Shown here: in pieces, positions 1 through 8,028 of the stretch | How positions within the stretch are numbered: the first letter of the stretch is position 1 | How the letters are laid out: each line of letters begins with the position of its first letter | NCBI GenBank assembly: GCA_947165505.1 | Contig: CAMVAT010000006.1 | Coordinates: 50,738-114,737, forward strand | DNA length: 64,000 nt | Reading direction: 5' to 3' | Origin: an uncultured Prevotellaceae bacterium | Lineage (GTDB): Bacteria; Bacteroidota; Bacteroidia; Bacteroidales; Bacteroidaceae | Translations under genes and position numbers: made by a program | Notes under the pieces: generated by a model | The model's input: the letters and a program-made list of their open reading frames with translations, nothing else | Databases searched by the model: none | What the model was told of the DNA's origin: nothing

Positions 1-1
1 C

Positions 2-817
2 TTCATCATCTTCACCACCTCGCAGCTGGAGCGCGACCATCGTCTCTTCGCCGGTCGCACCCGCCAGTATGTGTTCATCAGTTCGGCCTCGGCCTATCAC
101 AAACCCTCACGCGGCTATGTCATCACCGAGGGCACCACGCTGGCCAACCCCCACTGGCAGTACTCGCGCGATAAGATTGCCTGCGAGGAACTATTGATGA
201 AATGGTATCGAGAGGAGGGCTTCCCCGTCACCATCGTGCGCCCCAGCCATACCTATTGCGAGCGAGGCGTGCCCACCAGCGTGCACGGACCCAAGGGCAG
301 CTGGCAGGTGCTGCTGCGCATGATCGACGGCAAGCCCGTGCTGGTGCATGGCGACGGTTCGTCGCTCTGGACCATGACGTGGAACGAAGACTTCGCCCGT
401 GGCTTCATCGGACTGCTCGGCAACCCCCATGCCATCGGCGAGGCCTTCCAGATCATGAGTGATGAGTCGCTCACGTGGAATCAAATCTACAATGCCGTGG
501 GAGCCGCTCTGGGTGTCGAGCCCCGGCTCTACCATGTGTCGTCCGACTTCCTTGCAGCCGTGGCGCCGCCGGAGTACGACCTCGAGGGCAACCTCACGGG
601 CGACAAGGCTGTGACCGTGGTGTTCGACTGCACCAAACTGAAGCGTGCCGTGCCGGGATTTCAGGCCACCGTGCGGTTCGATGAGGGCGTGCGCCGCTGC
701 GTGGCCTATCTGCTGAGCCACCCTGAGTGCCAGATGCCCGACCCCGAGTTCGACCAGTGGTGCGACCGTGTCGTCGAGGTGCTGGAAAGTGCAAAAGAGA
801 GGGTGGTTCCCTGTTAG
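2..817 (+). CDS. NAD-dependent epimerase/dehydratase (extended SDR), 5' partial
   Basis: The reading frame is open to the left edge of the window, so the N-terminus with the Rossmann GxxGxxG motif is missing; about 271 residues remain. The visible part starts near the SDR serine strand (VFISSASAY), followed by YSRDK, which fits the catalytic Tyr-x3-Lys of extended short-chain dehydrogenases. Next come a substrate-loop region (TIVRPSHTY) and a C-terminal domain with the WNEDFARGF segment typical of epimerase-like proteins of the CSP41/SDR_a32 type. It probably acts on a nucleotide sugar or binds RNA like CSP41; the sequence does not settle which. It ends 13 bases before the stop of the convergent gene at 831-1337. 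Confidence 0.8.
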   Translation, partial: FIIFTTSQLERDHRLFAGRTRQYVFISSASAYHKPSRGYVITEGTTLANPHWQYSRDKIACEELLMKWYREEGFPVTIVRPSHTYCERGVPTSVHGPKGSWQVLLRMIDGKPVLVHGDGSSLWTMTWNEDFARGFIGLLGNPHAIGEAFQIMSDESLTWNQIYNAVGAALGVEPRLYHVSSDFLAAVAPPEYDLEGNLTGDKAVTVVFDCTKLKRAVPGFQATVRFDEGVRRCVAYLLSHPECQMPDPEFDQWCDRVVEVLESAKERVVPC

Positions 818-830
818 TCTCGTACCTTTG

Positions 831-1337
831 TCAGAGCAGATCTGACGGCGCCACCACTTCCTGGTCGGGCTTGATGCCCCTTTTCTTCATGGCACTCTGT
901 ACTTTCTTGCCCGAGATGTTGTAGTCTTTGACAGGGCGGGGCTTGCAGAGCTCGATGCCGAACTGATTCTTGTAAATGTCATAGACCAGTTCGGAGCAAT
1001 ACCAGCTGCTGTTGCCGAAGCGGAAGGAAAGGTCGTAAGGCCTGCCCAGGTATTTCGCGTATTCCACCTTCAGCTTGCGGTTGATCACCCTTCTGCTCTT
1101 CACGCTGCCGCCTTTGCCGCGGGCTATCCACTGCTTCAGGGGAGTGAGCGTCACGGTCTTGGAAGCCTCCAGCACATACAGCTCTTTTCCTTTCTCGACC
1201 ATGATGCCGCAGTGCGTCCACTTCGACCCCGTGGCCTCTTTGATCAATGGCGACTGTCCGCTCTTGGATATTTGAAACACGATGTCGCCCTCTTTGTAGT
1301 CGTTAGGGCTCAGATAGGCGTATGCATTTCGATGCAA
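831..1337 (-). CDS. YiiX/YebB-like permuted papain-fold cysteine hydrolase, 5' end damaged or uncertain
   Basis: About 168 residues match the YiiX/YebB family of circularly permuted NlpC/P60-like amidohydrolases. GDIVFQ is near residue 18, the catalytic-type His is in THCGI (H42), a conserved Glu is in VLEA, and the nucleophile Cys is in YCSELVY (C114). Family members act on lipid-linked or peptide amides in the envelope and usually begin with a signal peptide or lipobox. Here the only in-frame start is TTG at 1337, with an in-frame TGA three codons upstream, and no signal peptide is present. A hydrophobic stretch (FFLFGVLRALTVFA) lies upstream in another frame, so a frameshift or loss of the 5' end is likely. 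The catalytic domain itself looks intact. Confidence 0.7.
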   Translation of the reverse strand: MHRNAYAYLSPNDYKEGDIVFQISKSGQSPLIKEATGSKWTHCGIMVEKGKELYVLEASKTVTLTPLKQWIARGKGGSVKSRRVINRKLKVEYAKYLGRPYDLSFRFGNSSWYCSELVYDIYKNQFGIELCKPRPVKDYNISGKKVQSAMKKRGIKPDQEVVAPSDLL

Positions 1338-1452
1338 ATACAGTCAGAGCGCGCAACACACCAAATAAAAAGAAGCTTATTGTACGAACCCCCGCATTTG
1401 CTGTATGAAGTTTTGAGGGTTGAGTGTTGAGGGTTCTTACACGTGATTGGAA

Positions 1453-1528
1453 GTAGGGACAGGGCGTGCCCTGTCCGCAATCTATCATTACACAACCTCA
1501 TGGCGGACAGGGCACGCCCTGTCCCTAC
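1453..1528. repeat. Paired REP-like palindrome, copy 1
   Basis: Two inverted copies of a unit GTAGGG + ACAGGGCGTGCCCTGTCC are separated by about 26 bases. Each unit contains the perfect 20-bp palindrome GGACAGGGCGTGCCCTGTCC. The same arrangement occurs at 15669-15737 and 55392-55471. The flank CGTGATTG before it is also shared with the second copy. Confidence 0.85.
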
Positions 1529-1622
1529 TTGCGAGATGAAAAGCACTCACTGCGCTCGACGATCCCCTCAACTTTTTCAAGCGAGTTTCCAAAAATATTG
1601 CGTTTTTTTGTTTCTTTTTTCT

Positions 1623-1653
1623 TTTGCCATTCCACTCGTTTTTCGTAACTTTG
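1623..1653 (+). promoter_or_regulatory. Bacteroidota-type promoter ahead of the defence locus
   Basis: TTTG at 1623-1626, a 19-base spacer, then TAACTTTG at 1646-1653, which matches TTTG-N19/20-TAnnTTTG. A transcript would start near 1660 and run through a leader of about 260 bases into the truncated helicase start at 1922. The same promoter-like sequence is repeated upstream of the aryl-polyene-like operon. Confidence 0.65.
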
Positions 1654-1921
1654 CACCATGCTTGCCGTTCCTGAATGGGGACAGGCGAGGACATCGCGGG
1701 TTAATTGAATTCGTATCGAGATTCTGAAGAGGTTCATTTCTAAATAGTCGCCAACTAATTTAAACACGACCTCGAGGGATTGGGATACGCCTGTATAGGC
1801 GTACCCTTTCCTTGTGTATCGTGTTAGGGCGGTTTGGCGACAGCCTGGAAATGAGTACACAAAGGAAACGGGTGCGCTTTCTTTGTCCCCGTCGGTCAAT
1901 GATGGTTATCACACTTGTATC

Positions 1922-2193
1922 ATGGAGCTGCCCAAGCAATTCGACAACATCACCAGTCGTGTCATCGACGACCTCAAAGCCACGCTGCGCAGCGGGGCCA
2001 GGGTGTCTGTGGCTGCCGCCTCCTTCTCTATCTATGCCTTCGAGGCTTTACAGCGCGAGCTGGAGCAGGTGAGCGAATTGCGGTTCATCTTCACCTCGCC
2101 CACCTTCAACAAGGAGCGGGCCAAGCGTCGCAGACATGGAATAAGCTCTACAACTACCAGCATGATGCCGCTAGGCTACAGAACCTGCAATAA
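1922..2193 (+). pseudogene. 5' fragment of a PLD-domain helicase (defence-associated), truncated
   Basis: From ATG 1922 the frame encodes MELPKQFDNI, VSVAAASFSIYAFEAL and LRFIFTSPTF. I recognise this as the start of large (about 1000-residue) Bacteroidota SNF2-type helicases with an N-terminal phospholipase-D-like domain, which often sit beside type III-like methyltransferase/restriction genes. Similarity stops after about 67 residues, near 2125. A short piece in another frame (TWNKLYNYQHDAARLQNL, ending in a stop at 2193) follows and may be the tail of a deleted gene. No helicase motifs remain, so the product cannot be a functional helicase. The family call is from memory of the N-terminus. 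Confidence 0.6.
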
Positions 2194-2208
2194 TGGAGAA
2201 AAAAAAGA

Positions 2209-2484
2209 TTATTTGTCATCGTAATGCCCGTAAGTAGAGAGTACAAGAACCACAACCTCTGTGTCGTGAATCTCATATATCAGGCGATGTTTCTTGGTGA
2301 TATGACGGCTCCACTCACCTGCACGGTTGCGGGAGAGCAGTTCAGGCTTGCCTGTACCCGTTCGCGGATGTTCCCTCAGCTCGGCCTCCAATTTCAGAAG
2401 CTTTTGGAAAGCTTTAGGCTCCTCGGCTTTCAGTTTCCTGGCATCTTCAATGGCCTGTTTCATGTATCTGATGGTATATGCCAT
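2209..2484 (-). CDS. yoeB: YoeB/Txe-type mRNA interferase toxin
   Basis: A 91-residue RelE-superfamily toxin that would cleave mRNA in the ribosomal A site. It shows the YoeB signature GTGKPELL (42-50), NRAGEWSRHI with E57, KHRLIYEI with R67, and the C-terminal STYGHYDDK with H87, matching the positions of the known Glu/Arg/His catalytic residues. Its ATG overlaps the stop of the upstream antitoxin gene by one base (TAATG), so translation is probably coupled. The pair lies antisense to the flanking defence genes, in the gap between the broken helicase and mod. Confidence 0.9.
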   Translation of the reverse strand: MAYTIRYMKQAIEDARKLKAEEPKAFQKLLKLEAELREHPRTGTGKPELLSRNRAGEWSRHITKKHRLIYEIHDTEVVVLVLSTYGHYDDK

Positions 2485-2720
2485 TATTCCACGCGTTCAA
2501 TGAGGTCCTCTAAAGTTTCACCCTCTTTCAGCTCATACGATGGTCCTTTCTTAGCCTCGTCTATGCGGCGGAAGAAATCCTCACGTGAGAATTTGGTGGG
2601 GTCTTCTTTTTCGGCAACCAGCTTACGAAGGTATTTGGTGGCCCGCTTCAATAGGTTTTCATCTTCGGCGATGATGCTCATATTTCGAAGCATTTCGGCA
2701 TTCATTTGTGTAGCGGTCAT
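2484..2720 (-). CDS. Antitoxin partner of YoeB
   Basis: A 78-residue protein beginning MTATQMNAEMLRNMSIIAEDE, a form common for Bacteroidota antitoxins paired with YoeB/RelE toxins. It has a helical N-terminal half and an acidic C-terminal tail (KEGETLEDLIERVE) of the kind that wraps the toxin. It is first in the two-gene unit, directly downstream of a good promoter. Autorepression by the complex is expected from the family and not shown by the sequence. Confidence 0.8.
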   Translation of the reverse strand: MTATQMNAEMLRNMSIIAEDENLLKRATKYLRKLVAEKEDPTKFSREDFFRRIDEAKKGPSYELKEGETLEDLIERVE

Positions 2721-2748
2721 ATCGTCTATGAAGTTTGGTTTTCAACTG

Positions 2749-2780
2749 CAAAAATAGGAATAATAATCGGAACTTACAAA
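2749..2780 (-). promoter_or_regulatory. Promoter of the antitoxin-toxin pair
   Basis: Read on the minus strand: TTTG (2780-2777), a 20-base spacer, TATTTTTG (2756-2749). The antitoxin ATG is 29 bases downstream. No equivalent plus-strand promoter is visible for mod in the same gap. Confidence 0.65.
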
Positions 2781-2793
2781 TAAATCAATAAAA

Positions 2794-4722
2794 ATGAAAG
2801 TAAAATATCTTTCAAAGCAAACAAAAGATGGCGCACAGCTCAATCTTGATGCGCTCTACCAGATTGCGCCCTCTTGCTTCACGGAAGCGAAGGGTGAAGA
2901 CGGTGAGATGCATCGTGTAGTAGATTTCAACAAACTTCGTCTGCTCTTAGGCGACCAGACCGTGGAGGATGCCCCCGAAGTCTATGACTTTACTTGGGTG
3001 GGCAAGCGTGCTGCCCTCCGTGAGGCTGCAGCGCCGATTAACAAGACGCTGCGCCCTTGTCCCGAAGAAAGTGTGGACTGGGAGAATACACAAAATCTTT
3101 ATATTGAGGGCGACAACCTCGAAGTGCTGAAACTGCTCCAGAACTCTTATATGGGCAAGGTCAAGATGATTTACATTGACCCGCCATATAATACGGGCAA
3201 TGATTTTGTCTATCATGATGACTTCCACCGCACACAGCAGGAGGAAGATGAAGCTGCAGGAGTTATCAATGAAAGTGGTGAGAGAATGGTTAAAAATCTT
3301 TCTTCAAACGGGAAGTTCCATTCTGATTGGTGCTCCATGATTTATTCACGATTGATGGTGGCAAGATCATTGCTTAAAGAAGATGGAGTCATATTTATTT
3401 CAATAGATGAAAATGAAATATCTAATATGACTAAATTATGCGACGAGATTTTTGGATATTCTAACCACATTGATACTCTCCATTGGAAAAAGAAAAAACA
3501 ACCTTCTTTTTTGGCAAAGCATACAGCCAAAGTTATGGAATATGTCCTTGTATATGCAAAACACTTTGATAGTTTAGAGAAATTATCAATAGAAACTCTT
3601 TCGGATGCCACAAAGAAAGTTATAAACATTTCAAACCAAGAATGTATTCGTCACTTCAAAGCTGGTGTTAGAGTTAAAATAGGAAATGAAGGAGTTATAA
3701 ACAAAGGACGTTATCGTATTAAAACAATGGATGTTGAATATCTTTCTGATGTTCGATATGTAAATGGTAAAACGATAGATGAAGTAGATGTCTTAGCACG
3801 TTTCTCTGTCTCACAAGATAAAATTGATAACTTTATTGATAGCGATTTGCTTTTTATCACTGCAAATACAGGTCTTCGTCGTGATGTCTCCGAAGAGGAA
3901 ACCCAAAACAGAAAAGCAATCACAGATTTACTCCTTTCAGAATATGGTGACAACCAAGATAGTGATAAAGAATTTTTAAATTTGTTTGATGCGAAGTACT
4001 TCGATTATACAAAGCCTGTCAAACTCGTCTATAATTTTGTGAAAAGCAATTTGACAGGAGGTCAATTTGTTTTAGACTTCTTCTCTGGTTCAGCTACCAC
4101 TGCACATGCAGTCATGCAACTCAACGCTGAAGACGGCGGCCATCGTAAGTTTATCATGGTTCAGCTACCTGAAGAAACGACTTCTGACAGCGAAGCCTAC
4201 AAAGCTGGCTACAAGAACATCTGTGAAATAGGTAAAGAGCGTATTCGCCGAGCAGGAAAGAAAATCAAAGAGGAGTATTCTGAAGCAAAAGACCTTGATA
4301 CAGGTTTCCGCGTATTCAAGTGCGAAAGCAGCAACTATAAAGATGTGGCTTTTGCTCCGAAAGACTATACGCAGGACATGTTGGCTGGCTTGCTTGACAA
4401 CATCAAGGAAGACCGCACTGACTTGGACCTGCTCTTTGACTGTATGCTCCGCTGGGGCGTGGAGTTGTCGATGCCGTTGTCCTCGCAGAAGGTGGACGGC
4501 TGCACCATACACAATGTGAATGATGGCGACCTCGTGGCTTGCTTCGATGGCAATGTCACGGAGAAGGTGATTGATGCCATCGCTGCTCTCTCACCTGTGC
4601 GTGTTGTCTTCCGCGACAGCTCGTTCAACGAGGCCGCACAGAAGATGAACCTCTTTGAACTCTTCAAGCAGAAATGCGACTGGACCGATGAAGAAGAGAA
4701 AAATAATGTCAGGGTAATCTGA
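2794..4722 (+). CDS. mod: Type III restriction-modification DNA methyltransferase (Mod)
   Basis: A 642-residue beta-class adenine-N6 methyltransferase that would modify the recognition site and give the Res complex its specificity. Catalytic motif IV DPPYNTGNDF lies at residues 129-138. The SAM-binding motif I DFFSGSATTAHA follows far downstream at 428-439, the order expected for the beta class. The target recognition region lies between them. That middle part (about 3260-4080) is strikingly AT-rich, about one third GC, while both ends are 50-65% GC, suggesting exchange of the recognition domain by recombination. It is 70 bases upstream of res. Confidence 0.93.
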   Translation: MKVKYLSKQTKDGAQLNLDALYQIAPSCFTEAKGEDGEMHRVVDFNKLRLLLGDQTVEDAPEVYDFTWVGKRAALREAAAPINKTLRPCPEESVDWENTQNLYIEGDNLEVLKLLQNSYMGKVKMIYIDPPYNTGNDFVYHDDFHRTQQEEDEAAGVINESGERMVKNLSSNGKFHSDWCSMIYSRLMVARSLLKEDGVIFISIDENEISNMTKLCDEIFGYSNHIDTLHWKKKKQPSFLAKHTAKVMEYVLVYAKHFDSLEKLSIETLSDATKKVINISNQECIRHFKAGVRVKIGNEGVINKGRYRIKTMDVEYLSDVRYVNGKTIDEVDVLARFSVSQDKIDNFIDSDLLFITANTGLRRDVSEEETQNRKAITDLLLSEYGDNQDSDKEFLNLFDAKYFDYTKPVKLVYNFVKSNLTGGQFVLDFFSGSATTAHAVMQLNAEDGGHRKFIMVQLPEETTSDSEAYKAGYKNICEIGKERIRRAGKKIKEEYSEAKDLDTGFRVFKCESSNYKDVAFAPKDYTQDMLAGLLDNIKEDRTDLDLLFDCMLRWGVELSMPLSSQKVDGCTIHNVNDGDLVACFDGNVTEKVIDAIAALSPVRVVFRDSSFNEAAQKMNLFELFKQKCDWTDEEEKNNVRVI

Positions 4723-4726
4723 AGCC

Positions 4727-4756
4727 CCCTCCCCATCCCTCCCCAAGGGGAGGGCG
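4727..4756. repeat. CCCTCCCC palindrome between mod and res
   Basis: A perfect inverted repeat CCCTCCCC-AA-GGGGAGGG with extra flanking CCCCTCCCC. Similar elements lie at about 9620-9640 and 9728-9748. No T-run follows, so it is not an obvious terminator. Confidence 0.6.
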
Positions 4757-4792
4757 TGGTTACCATACTTTTAAAACGTGAAGAAAGACAAT

Positions 4793-7700
4793 ATGAAGCT
4801 GAAATTCAAAAACCAGCAGTTCCAGACGGAGGCGGCGCGGGCCGTGACCGATGTGTTTCGCGGGCAGCGACACCAGTCGATGCAGGAATATACGCACGAC
4901 ATGGGGCGCAGAGACATCGACGACCTCGACCTCTTCGATGTGGTGGGCTTCCGCAATCAGCCTGTTACCGTTCCGGCTGGGCAGTTGCTGGAGAATATAC
5001 GGGCGATACAAATGCCGGCACAGTTGCGTCCATCGGAAACGATAGACACTAACGACCTGCGCCTGACAATCGAAATGGAAACGGGTACGGGTAAAACATA
5101 TACCTACATCAAGACGATGTATGAATTGAACAAGCTCTATGGGTGGAGTAAGTTCATCATCGTGGTACCAAGCATCGCCATACGCGAGGGCGTCTGCCGC
5201 TCGTTCGACATCATGAGCGAACACTTCGCCGCTGAATACGGCAAGCGTATTCAGTCGTTTATCTACGACTCGAAGCAGCTGACGAAGATCGACCAGTTCG
5301 CCAGCGACTCGAATATGCACGTGATGATCATCAACACACAGGCTTTCGCCGCACGTGGCGAGGATGCAAGGCGCATCTACATGAAGTTGGATGCGTTCCG
5401 TTCGCGCAAACCCATCGACGTGATTGCGGCCACGAACCCTATCCTTATCATCGACGAGCCTCAGTCGGTATTGGGTGCGGATAAGAAGAATGCCACGCGC
5501 AACCGACTGAAGGAGTTCCACCCGCTCTTCACACTGCTGTATAGTGCCACACACCGTGCGGATGACATCGTGAACATGGTCTATCGTCTGGATGCCATGG
5601 ATGCCTACAACAAGAAACTGGTGAAGAAGATTTCTGTGAAGGGTATCGAACAGAAAGGTACGACGGCCACAAATGGCTACGTCTATCTGGAAAGCATCAT
5701 CCTCTCTAAAGGCAACCCCATGGCACGTATCGGTTTCGACAAGCGCATGGCAAGCACCGTCAGGCAGGTGACACAGACCGTCTCTGACGGTTTCGACATC
5801 TATCAGCAGTCGGGCAGCCTGGAAGAATATGCCAACGGCTACCGCATTGAGAGCATCGACGGATACAACCGCACCGTGCGACTGCTCAACGGACTGGTGC
5901 TGCGCGAGGGCGAGATGGTGGGCAAGGTGAATGATATCTATGTGCGCCGCCACCAGATACGCGAGACTATACTGTCGCATATACACAAAGAGCGAAAGCT
6001 GTTTAAGATGGGCATCAAGTGCCTCTCGCTCTTCTTCATCGACCATGTGGACAACTACCGTATCTACGAGCAGGGCGGGGGTACTAAAAACGGTGCCTAC
6101 GCCGACATCTTCGAAGAGGAATACCGCAAAATAGTGGGACAACTGCAACTGGAGTTTGCCGACGACCCTGAATATGTGGCTTACCTGAAAAAATACAGCG
6201 CCAGCGAGGTGCACAACGGCTACTTCTCGCGCGACAAGAAAGGGCACTATGTGCAACTGACGGAGAAGAAGATGCAAGACGATGTATCGGCCTACGACCT
6301 GATTATGAAAGACAAGGAACGGCTGCTCTCTTTCAGTGAGCCTACACGCTTCATCTTCTCGCACTCGGCACTGAAAGAGGGATGGGACAATCCGAATGTG
6401 TTTCAGATTTGTACGCTTAAGGACAGCGACAACCAGACGAAGAAACGGCAGGAGGTGGGGCGAGGCATGCGACTGTGCGTGAATAGCGAGGGGGAGCGGC
6501 AGGATGAGAACGTGCTGCACGGACGGGTGTTTGAGGTGAACGAACTGACCATCATCGCCAGTGAGTCGTACAACAGCTTCGCCGCAAAACTGCAGACGGA
6601 GATAGCCGAGGCGGTGGGCGACAGGCCGGTGAAGGTGACTTCAAGCCTCTTTATGGGGATGGTGGTGACCAATGCGCGTGGCGAACGGGAGGTGCTCGAT
6701 GAGTTGCAATCTAACTTTCTGTTTACCGCTTTGGTCAACAAACAATATGTGGACATGAAAGGACAGCTGACGAAAAAGTTCCATGAAGACAAACAGCAAG
6801 GCATATTGGATTTCGGAGAGAACTTCGAAAAGTATAAACAGGACATCGTGAAACGACTCGATGCGGTATTCAATCCTGAGGCCATCAAACCCGAGGACGC
6901 ACGGCATGCGCGGGAAGCGAGGTTCGACGCCAGACGGTTTGAGTGGAAAGAGTTTCAGGAGCTGTGGCGCAGAATCAACCATCGCACGTACTATACCGTC
7001 GATTTCAAGACCGACGACCTGATAGACAGGGCGGCCGCGGCGCTCGACGCCCACTTGCAGGTGTCGGAAATCAACATCCGCGTGCAGACGGGCACGATGA
7101 CTGAGATCAAGAACAAAAGACAACTCGAAGAGGGCACCGCGATGCAGACAACGGGGGCGCAGACCACGACCATACATGAACTGGTGGGCGAACGCGTGAA
7201 ATACGACCTCGTAGGCAAACTGGTGGAAGACACAGGGTTGACTCGCAAGGCTATCGTCGCCATCTTGCAGAAGATTAGAAACAAGACGTTTCTGAAGTTC
7301 AGGGCCAACCCCGAGGAGTTTATCATCAAGGCGGCCAACATCATCAACCAGTGCAAGGCCGTGGCCGTGATTGAACATGTGGCGTATCACAAACTCGACA
7401 AGACCTTCGACGCCGACATCTTCAGCACCGCGGCATTGAAAGGCCGACTCGGCGACAATGCCATGGTGTCGCAGAAGTCGCTCTACGACCTCGTCGTGGT
7501 CGATTCAAAGGGCATAGAGATGGACTTCGCCGAGAATCTGGAAAAGCAAAACGAGGTGGCTGTCTATACGAAACTGCCGGGCGGATTCTATATCAACACG
7601 CCGGCCGGGCACTACAATCCCGACTGGGCTATCGTGTTCCGCGAGGGTGCCGACATCAAGCACATCTACTTCGTGGCGGAGACCAAAGGATACGACAGCG

Positions 7701-7843
7701 ACGAAATCAACGACTATCGCGACACGGAGAGGGTCAAGATAGAATGCGCACGCCGACACTTCGCCACCATCTCAGACAGCACAGTCAGCTACGATGTGGT
7801 GAAGTCGTACCGTGAACTGCGCAATATCATCACCGCCGACTGA
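4793..7843 (+). CDS. res: Type III restriction endonuclease subunit (Res)
   Basis: A 1016-residue SF2 helicase-nuclease. Walker A GTGKT is at 98-102, the DExx-box DEPQ at 221-224, the SF2 C-terminal motifs (SHSALKEGWDNPNVF, QEVGRGMRLCV) are in the middle, and a C-terminal PD-(D/E)xK nuclease has NPDW (D944) and AETKG (E963, K965). With Mod it would translocate or slide along DNA and cut unmodified sites. I chose ATG 4793 (MKLKFKNQQF, the usual family start) over GTG 4778. All key residues are present, so the R-M pair looks functional even though the genes upstream of it are broken. Confidence 0.93.
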   Translation: MKLKFKNQQFQTEAARAVTDVFRGQRHQSMQEYTHDMGRRDIDDLDLFDVVGFRNQPVTVPAGQLLENIRAIQMPAQLRPSETIDTNDLRLTIEMETGTGKTYTYIKTMYELNKLYGWSKFIIVVPSIAIREGVCRSFDIMSEHFAAEYGKRIQSFIYDSKQLTKIDQFASDSNMHVMIINTQAFAARGEDARRIYMKLDAFRSRKPIDVIAATNPILIIDEPQSVLGADKKNATRNRLKEFHPLFTLLYSATHRADDIVNMVYRLDAMDAYNKKLVKKISVKGIEQKGTTATNGYVYLESIILSKGNPMARIGFDKRMASTVRQVTQTVSDGFDIYQQSGSLEEYANGYRIESIDGYNRTVRLLNGLVLREGEMVGKVNDIYVRRHQIRETILSHIHKERKLFKMGIKCLSLFFIDHVDNYRIYEQGGGTKNGAYADIFEEEYRKIVGQLQLEFADDPEYVAYLKKYSASEVHNGYFSRDKKGHYVQLTEKKMQDDVSAYDLIMKDKERLLSFSEPTRFIFSHSALKEGWDNPNVFQICTLKDSDNQTKKRQEVGRGMRLCVNSEGERQDENVLHGRVFEVNELTIIASESYNSFAAKLQTEIAEAVGDRPVKVTSSLFMGMVVTNARGEREVLDELQSNFLFTALVNKQYVDMKGQLTKKFHEDKQQGILDFGENFEKYKQDIVKRLDAVFNPEAIKPEDARHAREARFDARRFEWKEFQELWRRINHRTYYTVDFKTDDLIDRAAAALDAHLQVSEINIRVQTGTMTEIKNKRQLEEGTAMQTTGAQTTTIHELVGERVKYDLVGKLVEDTGLTRKAIVAILQKIRNKTFLKFRANPEEFIIKAANIINQCKAVAVIEHVAYHKLDKTFDADIFSTAALKGRLGDNAMVSQKSLYDLVVVDSKGIEMDFAENLEKQNEVAVYTKLPGGFYINTPAGHYNPDWAIVFREGADIKHIYFVAETKGYDSDEINDYRDTERVKIECARRHFATISDSTVSYDVVKSYRELRNIITAD

Positions 7844-7979
7844 ACTAGCCCCGCATTTATTCGTGTACACTGAAAGAGGGCCGTACAATGTGTCAGGGCG
7901 ATTTGACTCGGTATCCTCAGAATTTGTCTAGAAAAAACGAAATTGATCAGATGTGATAACTTTTCTAATCATTTTATAG

Positions 7980-8014
7980 GAGAAGGCGTGCTATTACTTC
8001 TAGCACGCCTTCTC
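7980..8014. terminator. Bidirectional terminator between res and the symporter gene
   Basis: A perfect 14-bp stem (GAGAAGGCGTGCTA / TAGCACGCCTTCTC) with a 7-base loop, between two convergent genes. Confidence 0.8.
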
Positions 8015-8028
8015 TGTATTTAAGCCTT

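Larger units (their letters stand above)
1338..1921. other. Intergenic region with repeats and a promoter, no credible gene
   Basis: This 584-base gap holds a GTTGAGG/GTTGAGT-type 7-bp array (about 1411-1436), a paired REP-like palindrome (1453-1528), an AT-rich stretch, a good plus-strand promoter (1623-1653), and a possible structured leader with a hairpin around 1782-1805 (stem TACGCC/GGCGTA). Open frames across it have the composition of translated repeat and are not credited as genes. Confidence 0.6.

Noticed and set aside
1525..1899. 124-codon minus-strand frame (contains YEKRVEWQKKK)
   Set aside because: It reads through the promoter-type repeat and palindrome; such translations recur wherever the repeat occurs.
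4778..4792. GTG start of res
   Set aside because: The ATG five codons later gives the conserved MKLKFKNQQF start of the family.
4760..6520. 586-codon open frame antisense to res
   Set aside because: It mirrors a well-supported type III Res protein with all motifs; the antisense product is His/Val-rich shadow sequence with no domains.
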